A stretch of DNA of 64,000 nucleotides, from NCBI GenBank assembly GCA_910575105.1, contig CAJTDK010000007.1, forward strand, positions 124,001 through 188,000. Direction: 5' to 3'. The first letter of the stretch is position 1; the number at the start of each line of letters is the position of its first letter. Origin of the DNA: Lachnospiraceae bacterium. GTDB taxonomy: Bacteria > Bacillota > Clostridia > Lachnospirales > Lachnospiraceae. Under the pieces are notes generated by a model. It made no database searches. It had not been told where the DNA came from and worked only from the letters and a program-made list of their open reading frames with translations. Shown in pieces: positions 19,354-29,005 of the stretch. A program made the position numbers and the translations under genes.

Positions 19354-20199
19354 TCATTCCTGCAAAAGCAGCATCTGGTATACCTCCCTTTTTCCCACTC
19401 CCCGGTCCTTCGCCACCTGCTTCATGGCATCTTTTTTACTCAGCCCCTTTTCCATATACAGCGCCATATGATCCTTCAGGGGGATCTCCTCCCACTGCGC
19501 CCGCTCCTCCTTGATCAGCTCCTCCCTGGATCTTCCCTCTATCACAAGCACATACTCGCCCCGCGGCTCATGCTCCTCATAGTATGCTGCGGCTTCGCGC
19601 AGGGTCGTTCGAAACACCGTCTCATGCTTTTTCGTCAGCTCCTTGCATATACTGATCCTGCGGTCGCCCAACGCCTCCTCAAGCAGCGCCAGCGTGCGGA
19701 TGAGCCTGTGGGGCGCCTCATACATAACGATCGTGCGCATTTCATCCCGCAACCCTCCGATTACCTGCTGCCGCTCCTTCTTATCTGCCGGGAGAAATGC
19801 TTCAAAGACGAACCGCCTTGTCGGCAGCCCGGAGACAGTCAGCGCCGTGACACATGCCGCCGCGCCCGGAACCGACGTCACCGGGATTCCTGCCTCATGG
19901 CACATCACCGCCAGCTCTTCGCCCGGATCCGAGATGCCAGGCGTCCCCGCGTCTGTGATCAGCGCGATATTCTCTCCGCCCAGCATCCGCTCCACGAGCT
20001 TTTTCCCTTTTTCGATCTTATTGTATTCATGATAGCTTGTCATCGGTGTCTTTATCTCAAAATGATTCAAAAGCTTGATACTGCCCCGTGTGTCCTCCGC
20101 CGCGATCAGATCCACTTCCTTTAATATACGCACGCAGCGGAAGGTCATGTCCTCAAGATTACCAATCGGGGTCGCACACAGATATAAAGTGCCTGTCAT
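19354..20199 (-). CDS. rsmI: 16S rRNA (cytidine(1402)-2'-O)-methyltransferase
   Basis: This 281-residue tetrapyrrole-methylase fold protein 2'-O-methylates C1402 of 16S rRNA in the decoding centre, using SAM. It starts GTLYLCATPIGNLEDMT and contains AAEDTRGSIKLLNHF, ITDAGTPGISDPG and VPGAAACVTALTVSGLP, all RsmI hallmarks. Its ATG overlaps the stop of trmN6 by four bases (ATGA), so the two are translationally coupled. The order ricT-trmN6-rsmI matches the conserved Firmicute yaaT-yabB-yabC block. Confidence 0.96.
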   Translation of the reverse strand: MTGTLYLCATPIGNLEDMTFRCVRILKEVDLIAAEDTRGSIKLLNHFEIKTPMTSYHEYNKIEKGKKLVERMLGGENIALITDAGTPGISDPGEELAVMCHEAGIPVTSVPGAAACVTALTVSGLPTRRFVFEAFLPADKKERQQVIGGLRDEMRTIVMYEAPHRLIRTLALLEEALGDRRISICKELTKKHETVFRTTLREAAAYYEEHEPRGEYVLVIEGRSREELIKEERAQWEEIPLKDHMALYMEKGLSKKDAMKQVAKDRGVGKREVYQMLLLQE

Positions 20200-20975
20200 A
20201 CCGGTTCTCCTTTCCTGTCCGCTGCCTCGTCCCAGCCGTGATGTATCCGCATCACTTCATCCGTGTATTTTCCTTCACGCTCATATACGACCAGCGGAGG
20301 CCCCACCTTCATGCGGGGATTGCCGCCCTTGATCCCTCCTACAAGGACCATATTCGGCTCCTTGTCCGCAAATGGGTACACCAGGCGCATCTCCTTCGGC
20401 TCGATCCTCCAGGCACACATCTTCGTGAGTATCTCCGGCAGTCTAAAGGGTCTGTGCACCAGATAGAACCTCCCCTTTACCTTAAGGATCTTCGCGCTCT
20501 CCCGCAGGATGTCATCAAGCGTACACAGCGCTTCATGCCGGGCGATATAAAGCGCCTCGTTCCGGTTCTTAAGCCCGTGATTCCCGATCATATACGGCGG
20601 GTTCACCGTAATCACCTCAAAAGAGGCCGCCCCGAACCTAAGAGCCGCCTCCTTAATATCTCCTGTCACTATATCTATCTTTGATTCCAGCCCATTATAC
20701 GCGACGCTCCTTCTCGCCATGTCAGCGCTGTCCTTTTGGATCTCCAGCCCCGTATAATGCTCTCCATTATTTTTCGCCTCAAGCAGGATAGGAAGAATCC
20801 CCGTTCCCGTACCCAGATCCAGCGCCCGCTCCCCCTTCTTCACCTTCGCAAAGGAAGAAAGAAGCACCGCATCCATCCCAAAACAGAACCTTCCCGGATG
20901 CTGGATGATCTCGTATCCCTTAATCTGCAGATCGTCCAGCCGCTCCCCGTCACGAACCAAACTCTTATCTCTCAT
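20196..20975 (-). CDS. trmN6: tRNA1(Val) (adenine(37)-N6)-methyltransferase type protein
   Basis: Class I SAM methyltransferase of 259 residues, YabB/YfiC group. It has a SAM motif LDLGTGTGILPILL near residue 52 and the N6-adenine catalytic motif NPPY near residue 128. It starts RDKSLVRDGERLDDLQIKGY, typical of this group. ATG at 20975 is chosen; an adjacent in-frame GTG at 20978 is equally close to a weak GGGTG site. It sits 11 nt after ricT and overlaps rsmI by four bases. Confidence 0.9.
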   Translation of the reverse strand: MRDKSLVRDGERLDDLQIKGYEIIQHPGRFCFGMDAVLLSSFAKVKKGERALDLGTGTGILPILLEAKNNGEHYTGLEIQKDSADMARRSVAYNGLESKIDIVTGDIKEAALRFGAASFEVITVNPPYMIGNHGLKNRNEALYIARHEALCTLDDILRESAKILKVKGRFYLVHRPFRLPEILTKMCAWRIEPKEMRLVYPFADKEPNMVLVGGIKGGNPRMKVGPPLVVYEREGKYTDEVMRIHHGWDEAADRKGEPV

Positions 20976-20986
20976 CACCGCACACC

Positions 20987-21898
20987 CTAGTTATCATCCA
21001 GCCTTGAAGCCCCGTTCTTTTCCTCAAGACGCTTAAGCTCTTCCATCTCCTCCTTAGAAAGCTTCGCATCCCTCTTGCGGCGTCTCGGCTTGAATCTAAG
21101 CTCCGAAGCCTTGTACTCCCGGATCTCCTTCTCATCATTGTCCAAGGTCACGATCACCTTGACAAGCTGGCGCAACACATTGACCGACTGGACGTCACCC
21201 TTAAGCCCCTCCGGTGTAGTCACATGGTCACCGTTTCCTGGCAGGTGGCTGTTCAGCTCCTCATAGATCTCTTCTTCGTTGGTCAGGCAGCACATCAACC
21301 TTCCGCATACACCGGATATCTTCGTCGGATTCAGAGAAAGATTCTGCTCCTTCGCCATCTTGATGGATACCGGCGCGAACTCAGACAGATACGTATGACA
21401 GCAGAGCGCCCGCCCGCATATGCCTATCCCGCCGCGGATCTTCGTCTCATCCCGCACGCCGATCTGGCGCAGCTCGATCCTTGTGCGGAACACACTGGCC
21501 AGATCCTTCACCAGCTCACGGAAGTCGATACGCCCGTCAGCCGTAAAGTAAAAAAGGACTTTATTATTATCGAAGGTATACTCCGCGTCAATCAGCTTCA
21601 TCTCCAGACCGTGCTTGCGGATCTTTTCCAGACAGATTCCAAATGCTTCTTTTTCCTTCTCCCGGTTTTTATTCTCCTTCTGCTTATCCTCCTGCGTGGC
21701 GATCCTGATCACCTGCTTTAAGGGCTGTGTGATCTGCTTATCCTCCACTTCCTTAGGTCCTGTCACCACCGAGCCGAACTCTACCCCTCTGGCCGTCTCC
21801 ACGATCACCTTATCCCCGGTCTTAATCTTCAACTTTCCCGGTGCAAAAAAATAAATCTTTCCCGCCGGACGGAATCTCACGCCTATTACTCTGGTCAT
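20987..21898 (-). CDS. ricT: Stage 0 sporulation protein YaaT / RicT (PSP1 domain)
   Basis: This 303-residue PSP1-domain protein is the RicT/YaaT subunit of the RicAFT complex, which in Bacillus aids RNase Y-dependent mRNA maturation and the sporulation phosphorelay. Two cysteine clusters, GGIGICGRALCC and GVCGRLMCC, fit the iron-sulfur ligands reported for the family. The C-terminus is basic. It starts 3 nt after holB and leads into trmN6 and rsmI. Confidence 0.93.
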   Translation of the reverse strand: MTRVIGVRFRPAGKIYFFAPGKLKIKTGDKVIVETARGVEFGSVVTGPKEVEDKQITQPLKQVIRIATQEDKQKENKNREKEKEAFGICLEKIRKHGLEMKLIDAEYTFDNNKVLFYFTADGRIDFRELVKDLASVFRTRIELRQIGVRDETKIRGGIGICGRALCCHTYLSEFAPVSIKMAKEQNLSLNPTKISGVCGRLMCCLTNEEEIYEELNSHLPGNGDHVTTPEGLKGDVQSVNVLRQLVKVIVTLDNDEKEIREYKASELRFKPRRRKRDAKLSKEEMEELKRLEEKNGASRLDDN

Positions 21899-21901
21899 AG
21901 A

Positions 21902-22891
21902 TTAATTCTCCTTTATCGTCAGGAACAAAAGCTCCATCACAAGTTCAAAATTCACATTCGCCTTAAGTCTCGTCTTCGCCTTCTCAAGACCGGCGATGAT
22001 ATTCTGGATTCCTTCATAAGAGCTTGTCTTCGCCTGCTCTTTAATGTATTTTATCTGATCCTTAAAGACAAGCTTATCGATCTCCTTCGTCGCCTTATAG
22101 AGCAGTACATCCCGGTACCAGATCATGATGAAATCCAGATAATCCGTTATCTCAAGCTTATACGCAGTGACATTATTTACCGCCGTGACAACCTCGGAAA
22201 ACTCCATCTCGCGGACATATTTCAGAAGCTTGAGCGCCTCGTCCCTGATCTCGTTAAAATGCTCCGAATGGGCCAGCATGATCGCCCGTCCCATATTCCC
22301 CTGGGCAAATGCCGTGCAGACGTCCGCTTTATAATCCGGAACCTCAAGCCGCTCCATCAGATATTTTTTGATCAGCGTATCCCGGATATTGCGAAGCTTA
22401 AGCATCACGCATCTTGAGTTGATCGTAGGAAGCATCGTCTGCGCATTCTCCGTAAGCAGGATGATCACAGCGTACTCCGGCGGCTCCTCGATCGTCTTTA
22501 GCAGCGCATTCTGCGCCTGAGGCGTCATCAGTTCAGCGCGGTCGATGATATATACCTTATACGGCCCCTGGTAGGGCTTGATCATGACCGTATTGTTGAC
22601 CTGCTCGCGGATATCGTCCACGCTGATCGTATTCGGCTTCTCATGGGCGACCCATATGATGTCCGGATGGTTGCCGCCCTCCGCCTGCCTGCAGGAGTGA
22701 CAGGTATTGCACGGATCGGGGCCTTTTTTCTCGCACAGCAGCGTCATGGCAAACAGGCTCGCCAGCATCTTCTTGCCCGAGCCTCTCGCACCATTCATAA
22801 TATAAGCATGCGATACCTTCTCCATCGTGACCGCATTTCGGATATATTGAATAATGTCCTTATGTCCCACTACATCTTTAAAGCTTCCCAT
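21902..22891 (-). CDS. holB: DNA polymerase III subunit delta'
   Basis: Clamp-loader subunit of 329 residues. It has an AAA+ P-loop-like segment NGARGSGKKMLASLFA, a zinc-binding cysteine set (CNTCHSCRQAEGGNHPD) and the sensor/arginine region ENAQTMLPTINSRC. ATG at 22891 is preceded by GGGAG at 7 nt. In many Firmicutes tmk and yaaQ precede holB; here a PLP decarboxylase gene is directly upstream instead. Confidence 0.93.
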   Translation of the reverse strand: MGSFKDVVGHKDIIQYIRNAVTMEKVSHAYIMNGARGSGKKMLASLFAMTLLCEKKGPDPCNTCHSCRQAEGGNHPDIIWVAHEKPNTISVDDIREQVNNTVMIKPYQGPYKVYIIDRAELMTPQAQNALLKTIEEPPEYAVIILLTENAQTMLPTINSRCVMLKLRNIRDTLIKKYLMERLEVPDYKADVCTAFAQGNMGRAIMLAHSEHFNEIRDEALKLLKYVREMEFSEVVTAVNNVTAYKLEITDYLDFIMIWYRDVLLYKATKEIDKLVFKDQIKYIKEQAKTSSYEGIQNIIAGLEKAKTRLKANVNFELVMELLFLTIKEN

Positions 22892-22965
22892 GTCGTATCT
22901 CCCTTTTATCTTTTCTAATCCTGTAATCTATATCTGCTCATCGGCTAGTGTAGTGTACTTCGCAG

Positions 22966-24384
22966 CTACACTAAAACTTCAATGTACCGTTCTTTCTTCA
23001 GCCCTTCGACGGCAAACCCATGCTCCTCATACCAGCTAAGCCAGTCCGCCGTCTCCTTAGTGATCCTCTCACCAGGCACGGTCAGCGGGCATCCCGGCGG
23101 ATACAGATACGCATACTCTGCGGATACGGCTCCGACAGCCTTCTCCCACGGAACCAGCGTGCTCCCAGACCGGCCGCGGCTCCTTCGCTCCGCTCCGGCA
23201 ATCGGGTATACCGTCTCGGCACGGGGAAGCCCCATGCCTACTATATCTATACTTTCTTTTTTCTGTCCTGTTCTATTATCAATCCTGAACAATGCATTTG
23301 TCAACCGTTCTAAGCCTTCTTTTGTATCGGACACAGAAGTCATGGCAAGCACGTAGCTTCCCGCCGCCATCTCCATCTGCAGATGATACTCCGAAAGCAG
23401 CCGCCCATAAAGCTCCCGCCCAGTAAGACCCGAGCGCCCCGACGAAATGATCAGTTTGGATATATCATAACATTCCGTGCGGATTAACTCAAGGCGCTTA
23501 AGGCCCGAAAGTTCTTCCCGGACTTTTAAAAGCTCCTTTACATATGGATCAAACATCTCCCCCGCACGGTTCTGCAGCTCTTCCATGCACAGATCGATAC
23601 CAGCCATCAGCACATAGGACGGGCTTGAAGTCTGCAGCATGTCCAGATATTTCCGTACCCTGACTTTGTCTGCCCGTTTCCCGTTCATATGCAAAAGCGC
23701 AGTCTGGGTCAGCGACGGCAATGTCTTGTGCACACTGTGGATGACGATATCCGCCCCCTGCACATTGGCATTATCCGGAAATACCGGGTGAAAACCAAAA
23801 TGAGCCCCGTGCGCTTCATCCACGATCAAGGGCAGCCCCTTTTCATGCACCGCCTCTGCGATGGCGGCCACATCTGACACTACTCCGTCATAGGTCGGGG
23901 ATACTATCACAACTGCCTTCACTTTTGGATAACGCACAAGGGCATCCTTTACATCCTGCGGCCTGATCTCTGTATTCAGGCAGGCTCTGTCGTCAAAGCC
24001 CGGATACAGATAAACCGGGTTCAATTCATTCAGATTTATCGCATGATACACAGACTTGTGGCAATTTCTTGCCACAAGTATAGTATCTCCTTTTTCAGTT
24101 ACGCCGCAGACAGCGCTCAGGATTCCGGCTGTACTTCCATTTACGAGAAAATGCGTCTCCTCTGCACGGTAAACTGCCGCCGCCCTCTCCTGGGCCTCCT
24201 TGAGTATCCCGCGCGCATGGTGGAGATCATCGAAGCCTTCGATCTCCGTGATATCGATCCCATAGGGAAGGCTTGTTCCTTCGCCAGCCTCCCCCAGGAT
24301 GCCACGCCTTTTATGCCCCGGCATATGGAAGCCGTAATAATCTGATTCGCTGTAACGCTTTAACTTATCATATAGTGTGCTCAT
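22966..24384 (-). CDS. Orn/Lys/Arg-type PLP-dependent decarboxylase
   Basis: This 472-residue protein of the fold-type I basic amino-acid decarboxylase family (YaaO/SpeA-like) begins SDYYGFHMPGHKRRG. It carries the PLP-lysine motif HSVHKTLPSLTQTALLH and an upstream VDEAHGAHFG aspartate. It probably decarboxylates arginine or lysine as a step towards polyamines; the substrate cannot be fixed from sequence. Its position next to holB matches yaaO placement in Bacillus. The stop codon lies inside a small 8-bp hairpin (22954-22981 region) that lacks a clear T run. Confidence 0.88.
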   Translation of the reverse strand: MSTLYDKLKRYSESDYYGFHMPGHKRRGILGEAGEGTSLPYGIDITEIEGFDDLHHARGILKEAQERAAAVYRAEETHFLVNGSTAGILSAVCGVTEKGDTILVARNCHKSVYHAINLNELNPVYLYPGFDDRACLNTEIRPQDVKDALVRYPKVKAVVIVSPTYDGVVSDVAAIAEAVHEKGLPLIVDEAHGAHFGFHPVFPDNANVQGADIVIHSVHKTLPSLTQTALLHMNGKRADKVRVRKYLDMLQTSSPSYVLMAGIDLCMEELQNRAGEMFDPYVKELLKVREELSGLKRLELIRTECYDISKLIISSGRSGLTGRELYGRLLSEYHLQMEMAAGSYVLAMTSVSDTKEGLERLTNALFRIDNRTGQKKESIDIVGMGLPRAETVYPIAGAERRSRGRSGSTLVPWEKAVGAVSAEYAYLYPPGCPLTVPGERITKETADWLSWYEEHGFAVEGLKKERYIEVLV

Positions 24385-24409
24385 CTTATCCGCATTCTAT
24401 AAGCTTTCC

Positions 24410-25756
24410 TTATAATCTCTCAAGAAGCTTCTCTCTCTCTTCTTCAAATCCTGGTTTGCCAAGGAGTGCGAACATATTCTTCTTATAGCTCTCAACGCCC
24501 GGCTGATTGAACGGATTCACCCCTGAGATATATCCGCTTACGCCGCAGGCAAACTCAAACATATAGAACAACTGTCCCAGTGAATACTCATCCTGCGCCG
24601 GGATATTGATGACAAGGTTCGGGACATTGCCGTCCGTGTGCGCAAGGATCGTTCCGTTCATAGCGCTCTTATTCACAAAGTCAACATTCATTCCTGCAAG
24701 ATAGTTCAGCCCGTCAAGGTCCACCGGCTCCTCGCCGATGATGATCTCCTCCTGCGACTCTTCTACATTCAGCACCGTCTCATACATGATGCGGCTTCCG
24801 TCCTGGATAAACTGTCCCATAGAATGAAGATCCGTGGTAAGGTCTACGGATGCCGGAAAGATGCCCTTCTGATCCTTTCCTTCGCTCTCGCCGTAAAGCT
24901 GTTTCCACCACTCAGATACATAGTGGAGGCTCGGCTCATAATTTGCCAGGATCTCAACGGATTTGCCTTTCCGGTGAAGGATGTTGCGGACCGCAGCATA
25001 TTTCAGCGCGTCATTGTCCTCAAATGCGTTATTAACCGCCATCTCTCTTCCGGATGCCGCCCCTTCCATCAGCTTGTCAATATCTGCCCCGCTGACTGCG
25101 ATCGGGAGAAGCCCCACTGCTGTAAGTACCGAGAATCGTCCGCCCACATCATCCGGCACAACGAACTCCTCATATCCTTCCTCATCTGCAAGACCTTTAA
25201 GGGCTCCTCTCGCCTTGTCAGTCGTCGCATAGATCCTCTTTGCCGCCTCTTCCTTACCGTATTTCTTCTCAAGCATCGCTTTAAATACGCGGAATGCGAT
25301 CGCCGGCTCCGTCGTCGTACCTGATTTGGAAATGATGTTCACCGAGAAATCCCTATCCCCGATCACGTCGATCAGATGCTTCAGATATGTGCTGCTGATG
25401 CTGTTTCCTGCATAATAGATCTCTGGAGTCTTACGTACCTCCTTAGAAACCATGTTGTAGAAATTGTGGCGCAAAAATTCGATCGCAGCTCTCGCCCCAA
25501 GATAGGAACCGCCGATACCGATAACCACCAGCACCTCCGAATCAGCCTTGATCTTCTCTGCAGACGCCTTGATCCTCGCAAATTCCTCCTTATCGTAATC
25601 CACCGGGAGGTCGATCCAGCCAAGGAAATCATTCCCCGCGCCTTCTCTTCCCAGAAGCTCATCCTTCGCCTGCAAAGCGATCTTCTTCATGGACTCCACC
25701 TCGTGGCCACTGATAAATCCTGCTGCCTTTGAATAGTCAAATGTTACTTTTGCCAT
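24410..25756 (-). CDS. pgi: Glucose-6-phosphate isomerase
   Basis: Glycolytic enzyme of 448 residues interconverting glucose-6-phosphate and fructose-6-phosphate. It shows [14 protein letters not shown], the phosphate-binding [11 protein letters not shown], and the C-terminal [22 protein letters not shown] signature. ATG at 25756 gives the normal length for the Firmicute form; an in-frame TTG at 25780 would add eight residues. It is transcribed as its own unit, with an AT-rich promoter region to its right. Confidence 0.96.
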   Translation of the reverse strand: MAKVTFDYSKAAGFISGHEVESMKKIALQAKDELLGREGAGNDFLGWIDLPVDYDKEEFARIKASAEKIKADSEVLVVIGIGGSYLGARAAIEFLRHNFYNMVSKEVRKTPEIYYAGNSISSTYLKHLIDVIGDRDFSVNIISKSGTTTEPAIAFRVFKAMLEKKYGKEEAAKRIYATTDKARGALKGLADEEGYEEFVVPDDVGGRFSVLTAVGLLPIAVSGADIDKLMEGAASGREMAVNNAFEDNDALKYAAVRNILHRKGKSVEILANYEPSLHYVSEWWKQLYGESEGKDQKGIFPASVDLTTDLHSMGQFIQDGSRIMYETVLNVEESQEEIIIGEEPVDLDGLNYLAGMNVDFVNKSAMNGTILAHTDGNVPNLVINIPAQDEYSLGQLFYMFEFACGVSGYISGVNPFNQPGVESYKKNMFALLGKPGFEEEREKLLERL

Positions 25757-25836
25757 AGCGCAAATCCGTCCTTCCTTCAAAATATATTTATATTTTTTGT
25801 ATATATAATATATTTTAACAAATCAGCGCCCTATAA

Positions 25837-26862
25837 TCAAGCCATAAACTCCTCTAGTATCTGTCGGATAAGAATCTCCCTCTCCACCGACTTCTGCTCT
25901 GTCCCTTCCGGCTCTTCTCTTTCCGCCTTTCGCAAAGCTTCCCGCACCCGGTCTTTCTCTCCCTTATTCGTCTCAGGAACCCGATAAGGCTCCGGCATAG
26001 AAGGGGGAAGGATCTCCGGCGGGGTCTGGGGCGACGGTACTTCTTTGCCCGGCCTTGGCCTTACCGGCTCCTGCCCATTCCCGTCCCGCATCTTCACCGT
26101 CTGCGTCTTCGGCGTCCTTGCACGCTCCTGGCCGGCCGCTTCCATCTTCACGATCTTTTCTGCCCCGGATCCTTTCATCCGCTCCTTGCCGGCCGTTTCC
26201 ATCACCATATCCGTCTCCTCGAACTCGTCCTCGTCAAGCCCTGCCGCCGCAAAACCTTCTTCCGCCAGCCCGCTCTCCTGTTCCCTGTCCTCATCCGGAT
26301 CCCATCCGGCCGCTGACATTTTTTCATTCATTTCCTTCTGATGCGCTTTCTCATAGCGGTGGAGACAAACATTCTGCAGATAATCAACCATGTAATTTCT
26401 CGCCATCTGCATCCGGTAATTTTCGTCAGTTGTCAGATGGAACACATACACGAGAATCCCAAGCCCTGCGCCGATCACTCCTGTCTGCAGCACGAGATCA
26501 TTCATCCCGTAGATGCTGTATGTAACAACCGCCCCCAGAAGGCCCGTGACAACACACAGGAGCGCGGATGCCTTCTCCAGCCGCCTGAGACTGTGAAGCT
26601 GGATCCCGAGCACCTTGTAGCTGTAAAGATACTTGTCCACAAACACCTCCACATTCTCCACCTTTTCACTGACCATGCAGGCATGTTCAAATTTTGCACG
26701 CACCAGGCGCATCAGCGGATGGTTGCTCTTGTTCATGTTGCCCGCCGCACGCACCAGGCGCGCAAGCACTCCGTTCACCATACATTTACTCAGAATACCG
26801 GCCGCCGTGAAAATACCCAGCGCTATGACTATGATCTGCTTATCCACTATCATCCTTAACAT
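25837..26862 (-). CDS. Membrane protein with three transmembrane segments and a charged tail, function unknown
   Basis: This 341-residue protein has an N-terminal hydrophobic helix (about 9-30), two more near 100-122 and 128-150, and a long Pro/Glu/Arg-rich cytoplasmic-type tail from about 185 to the end. ATG at 26862 has AGGAGG 9 nt upstream. The heptad-like segment VSEKVENVEVFVDKYL may form a coiled coil. I recognise no characterised family; similar three-helix proteins with low-complexity tails recur in Lachnospiraceae. It is monocistronic between pgi and mtnN. Confidence 0.7.
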   Translation of the reverse strand: MLRMIVDKQIIVIALGIFTAAGILSKCMVNGVLARLVRAAGNMNKSNHPLMRLVRAKFEHACMVSEKVENVEVFVDKYLYSYKVLGIQLHSLRRLEKASALLCVVTGLLGAVVTYSIYGMNDLVLQTGVIGAGLGILVYVFHLTTDENYRMQMARNYMVDYLQNVCLHRYEKAHQKEMNEKMSAAGWDPDEDREQESGLAEEGFAAAGLDEDEFEETDMVMETAGKERMKGSGAEKIVKMEAAGQERARTPKTQTVKMRDGNGQEPVRPRPGKEVPSPQTPPEILPPSMPEPYRVPETNKGEKDRVREALRKAEREEPEGTEQKSVEREILIRQILEEFMA

Positions 26863-26991
26863 AGAATAAGCCCTCCTTTCATGGGAATTATACTTGAAAT
26901 CCCAGAAAAGAGCGACGAAATCCGTTCTCCATAAAGCGACATTCTCCTGTCAGATCCTGTCGTTTTACCGCAGATTTTTCCAGATAAATGC

Positions 26992-27684
26992 TTAAAGCGA
27001 TGTTAGAAGCTCCTTCATAAGCCGCACGCTGTGGGCGATTGCCTGCCTTTCAAACTCCGGATAGTCCATGACCGCGCTGTTGTCGGCTTTGTCCGAAATC
27101 GCCCGAATGATGACATACGAAACTTTGTTCAGGTAAGCCGCCTGGGCGATCCCCGCCCCCTCCATCTCCGTACAGAGCGGGTGAAACAGGCTTACGATCC
27201 TCTCCTTCGCCTCTGCAGACGAGATAAACTGGTCGCCGCTTGCCACCCTTCCGGTAAATGTATGAATCTCCGGGTTCGCCTTCTCATTCGCCGCCTTCGC
27301 CTTCTCGACCAGCGCAGGATCCGCCGGGAACGACAGCACATCCATCCTCGGCACCTGCCCCGCCGGATCGCCGAATATCGTCGCGTCCATATCATGATGG
27401 AGGGCGTCCGTAGAGATCACCATATCCCCGATATCAATCCGAGCATCCAAAGAACCCGCGATCCCCGTATTGATCAGCATGTCCGCTCCAAAACAGTCCA
27501 CCAGCACCTGCGCGCAGATTCCTGCATTCACCTTGCCGATGCCGCTCCTCACCACGACCGCGTCCTTTCCGCAGAGCACTCCCCGGCAGAACGCCATACC
27601 CGCGATCTCCTTCGTCTCCTGAATATCCATAGCCTCTTTCAGGGCTGCGACTTCCTCTTCCATTGCTCCAATAATACCTATCAT
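26992..27684 (-). CDS. mtnN: 5'-methylthioadenosine/S-adenosylhomocysteine nucleosidase
   Basis: Hydrolase of 230 residues that removes adenine from MTA and SAH in methionine salvage and the activated-methyl cycle. It begins IGIIGAMEEEVAAL, contains INTGIAGSLD, the substrate motif EMEGAGIAQ and the catalytic-Asp region IRAISDKAD. ATG at 27684 has GGAGG at 9-nt spacing, giving the usual length. It is divergent from the TSCPD gene. Confidence 0.95.
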   Translation of the reverse strand: MIGIIGAMEEEVAALKEAMDIQETKEIAGMAFCRGVLCGKDAVVVRSGIGKVNAGICAQVLVDCFGADMLINTGIAGSLDARIDIGDMVISTDALHHDMDATIFGDPAGQVPRMDVLSFPADPALVEKAKAANEKANPEIHTFTGRVASGDQFISSAEAKERIVSLFHPLCTEMEGAGIAQAAYLNKVSYVIIRAISDKADNSAVMDYPEFERQAIAHSVRLMKELLTSL

Positions 27685-27710
27685 CCGTCTCTTCCTCCGT
27701 ATAAATAAAT

Positions 27711-27760
27711 TCAAGAAATAGTATAGCATTCCTTCCCGTTCTCTGCTATACTTTTCTTGA
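27711..27760. promoter_or_regulatory. Near-perfect inverted repeat between mtnN and the TSCPD gene
   Basis: The arms 27711-27727 and 27745-27760 form an inverted repeat of about 17 bp with a single-base gap. Each inner arm carries a TATACT hexamer facing outward. The site could be an operator or a pair of symmetric -10 elements serving both divergent genes. Confidence 0.45.
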
Positions 27761-27789
27761 TATATACATAGCCAGAGGAGGAATTTATT

Positions 27790-28032
27790 ATGGAGTATAA
27801 ACCAGTCGGCGTCTGCTCGCAGCTCATCCGCGTAGACGTAGAAGATAACGTGATCAAGGATGCCGAATTCGTCGGCGGATGCAGCGGCAATACCCAGGGT
27901 GTAGCCCGCCTTGTGATAGGGATGAACGTGGATGAGGCCATTTCCCGCCTAGAAGGGATCAAATGCGGCATCAAATCCACATCCTGCCCCGACCAGCTCG
28001 CCCAGGCGTTAAAAGCTGTCTCCGGGAAATAA
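27790..28032 (+). CDS. TSCPD domain protein
   Basis: Small 80-residue protein of the TSCPD family (TIGR03905 type), named for its conserved C-terminal motif, seen here as STSCPDQLAQAL. Another conserved segment is FVGGCSGNTQGVARLV. The domain resembles the C-terminal cap of some ribonucleotide reductases and may bind metal or nucleotides; the free-standing form has no settled role. GAGGAGG precedes ATG at 27790, and a hairpin terminator follows. Confidence 0.88.
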   Translation: MEYKPVGVCSQLIRVDVEDNVIKDAEFVGGCSGNTQGVARLVIGMNVDEAISRLEGIKCGIKSTSCPDQLAQALKAVSGK

Positions 28033-28058
28033 AAGAAAAACAGCCGTAATATAATTTG

Positions 28059-28082
28059 GCCGGCAGGATGATTCCTGCCGGC
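28059..28082 (+). terminator. Terminator after the TSCPD gene
   Basis: Ten-bp inverted repeat GCCGGCAGGA / TCCTGCCGGC with a short loop, followed by TCTTTATCT. It lies 27 nt after the stop. The rest of the gap to 28219 holds nothing recognised. Confidence 0.65.
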
Positions 28083-28219
28083 TCTTTATCTAATACAGCA
28101 TAAATTATGTTTTGGATAGTTTGTCGCAGAATATTTTTCTGATAGCGCTGCTTCACAAACGCAGGCGCAGCGGTGGCTGCGACCAGAAATCTAACGCAGT
28201 AGCCTTGCGCGGTTTTTGT

Positions 28220-29005
28220 TTACATGCCCCTTTTCTGATAGACATACTTTTCCAGTCTTCCGAAGAACATCTGGTCAATGAATATCCCGATAAGGATGAT
28301 CACGATCATCACTAGCATGACCTGATTGATATCTGCCAGATTCCTCCCCGTGATCAAGGTCTGCCCAAGTCCGATACAGGTAGTCATGACTTCGCCCGAC
28401 ATCAGCGCCCTCCAGGCAAAAGACCAGCCCTGCTTAAGCCCCGAGATCAGCTCTGGAAAACTGGCCGGAAGGATCACTTCCCGGTAGACCTGCCTGGAAG
28501 TAGCTCCCATCGTCAGCGCCGCCTTCTTATAGATCGGCGGGACATTGCGGATAGCATTATCAGAGGCGATGGCGATACTGAACGCAGAACCCATAACCAC
28601 AACAAAGATTATCGCCTGCTGCGTCAGCCCGAACCACAGGATAGAAAAAGGCACCCAGCAAATACTGGGCAGCGTCTGGATCCCCATCACTAACGGCCTG
28701 AGGTTCTGATGAAGATAAGGAAAGCAGTTCATCAAAAATCCCAGAATGCTCCCCGCCACAACGGAGATCAGATACCCCGCAAGCCCGCGCAGAAGGCTGA
28801 AGCCGATAGCCGGAAGCAGCGAGCCGTTCTGGCACAGCAAGGCAAAGCTCTTTAGCACACCTGCCGGGGACGGCATAGCATAAGCCTTCCATATGGAAAA
28901 GACATCGACCCCAAGCGTATAAACTATCTGCCATAGAACGATCACTCCGCACAAAAAGACAATTTCTGAAATATATTTTGATCGAAACAATTTACTTTTT
29001 TTCAT
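28220..29005 (-). CDS. ABC transporter permease, NitT/TauT (SsuC-like)
   Basis: Membrane permease of about 261 residues with six hydrophobic segments. The EAA loop reads YKKAALTMGATSRQVYREVILPASFPELISGLKQG, interpretable here as the coupling helix to the ATPase. It belongs to the family serving nitrate, taurine, alkanesulfonates and, in some Clostridia, sulfate. ATG at 29005 overlaps the ATPase stop by 14 bases; an ATG at 29014 is an alternative. It is the last gene of the six-gene PAPS/sulfotransferase operon. Confidence 0.9.
   Translation of the reverse strand: MKKSKLFRSKYISEIVFLCGVIVLWQIVYTLGVDVFSIWKAYAMPSPAGVLKSFALLCQNGSLLPAIGFSLLRGLAGYLISVVAGSILGFLMNCFPYLHQNLRPLVMGIQTLPSICWVPFSILWFGLTQQAIIFVVVMGSAFSIAIASDNAIRNVPPIYKKAALTMGATSRQVYREVILPASFPELISGLKQGWSFAWRALMSGEVMTTCIGLGQTLITGRNLADINQVMLVMIVIILIGIFIDQMFFGRLEKYVYQKRGM

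Noticed and set aside
22954-22981. An 8-bp hairpin at the end of the decarboxylase gene as a terminator
   Set aside because: The stem contains the stop codon and no T run follows on the minus strand, so termination is not supported.
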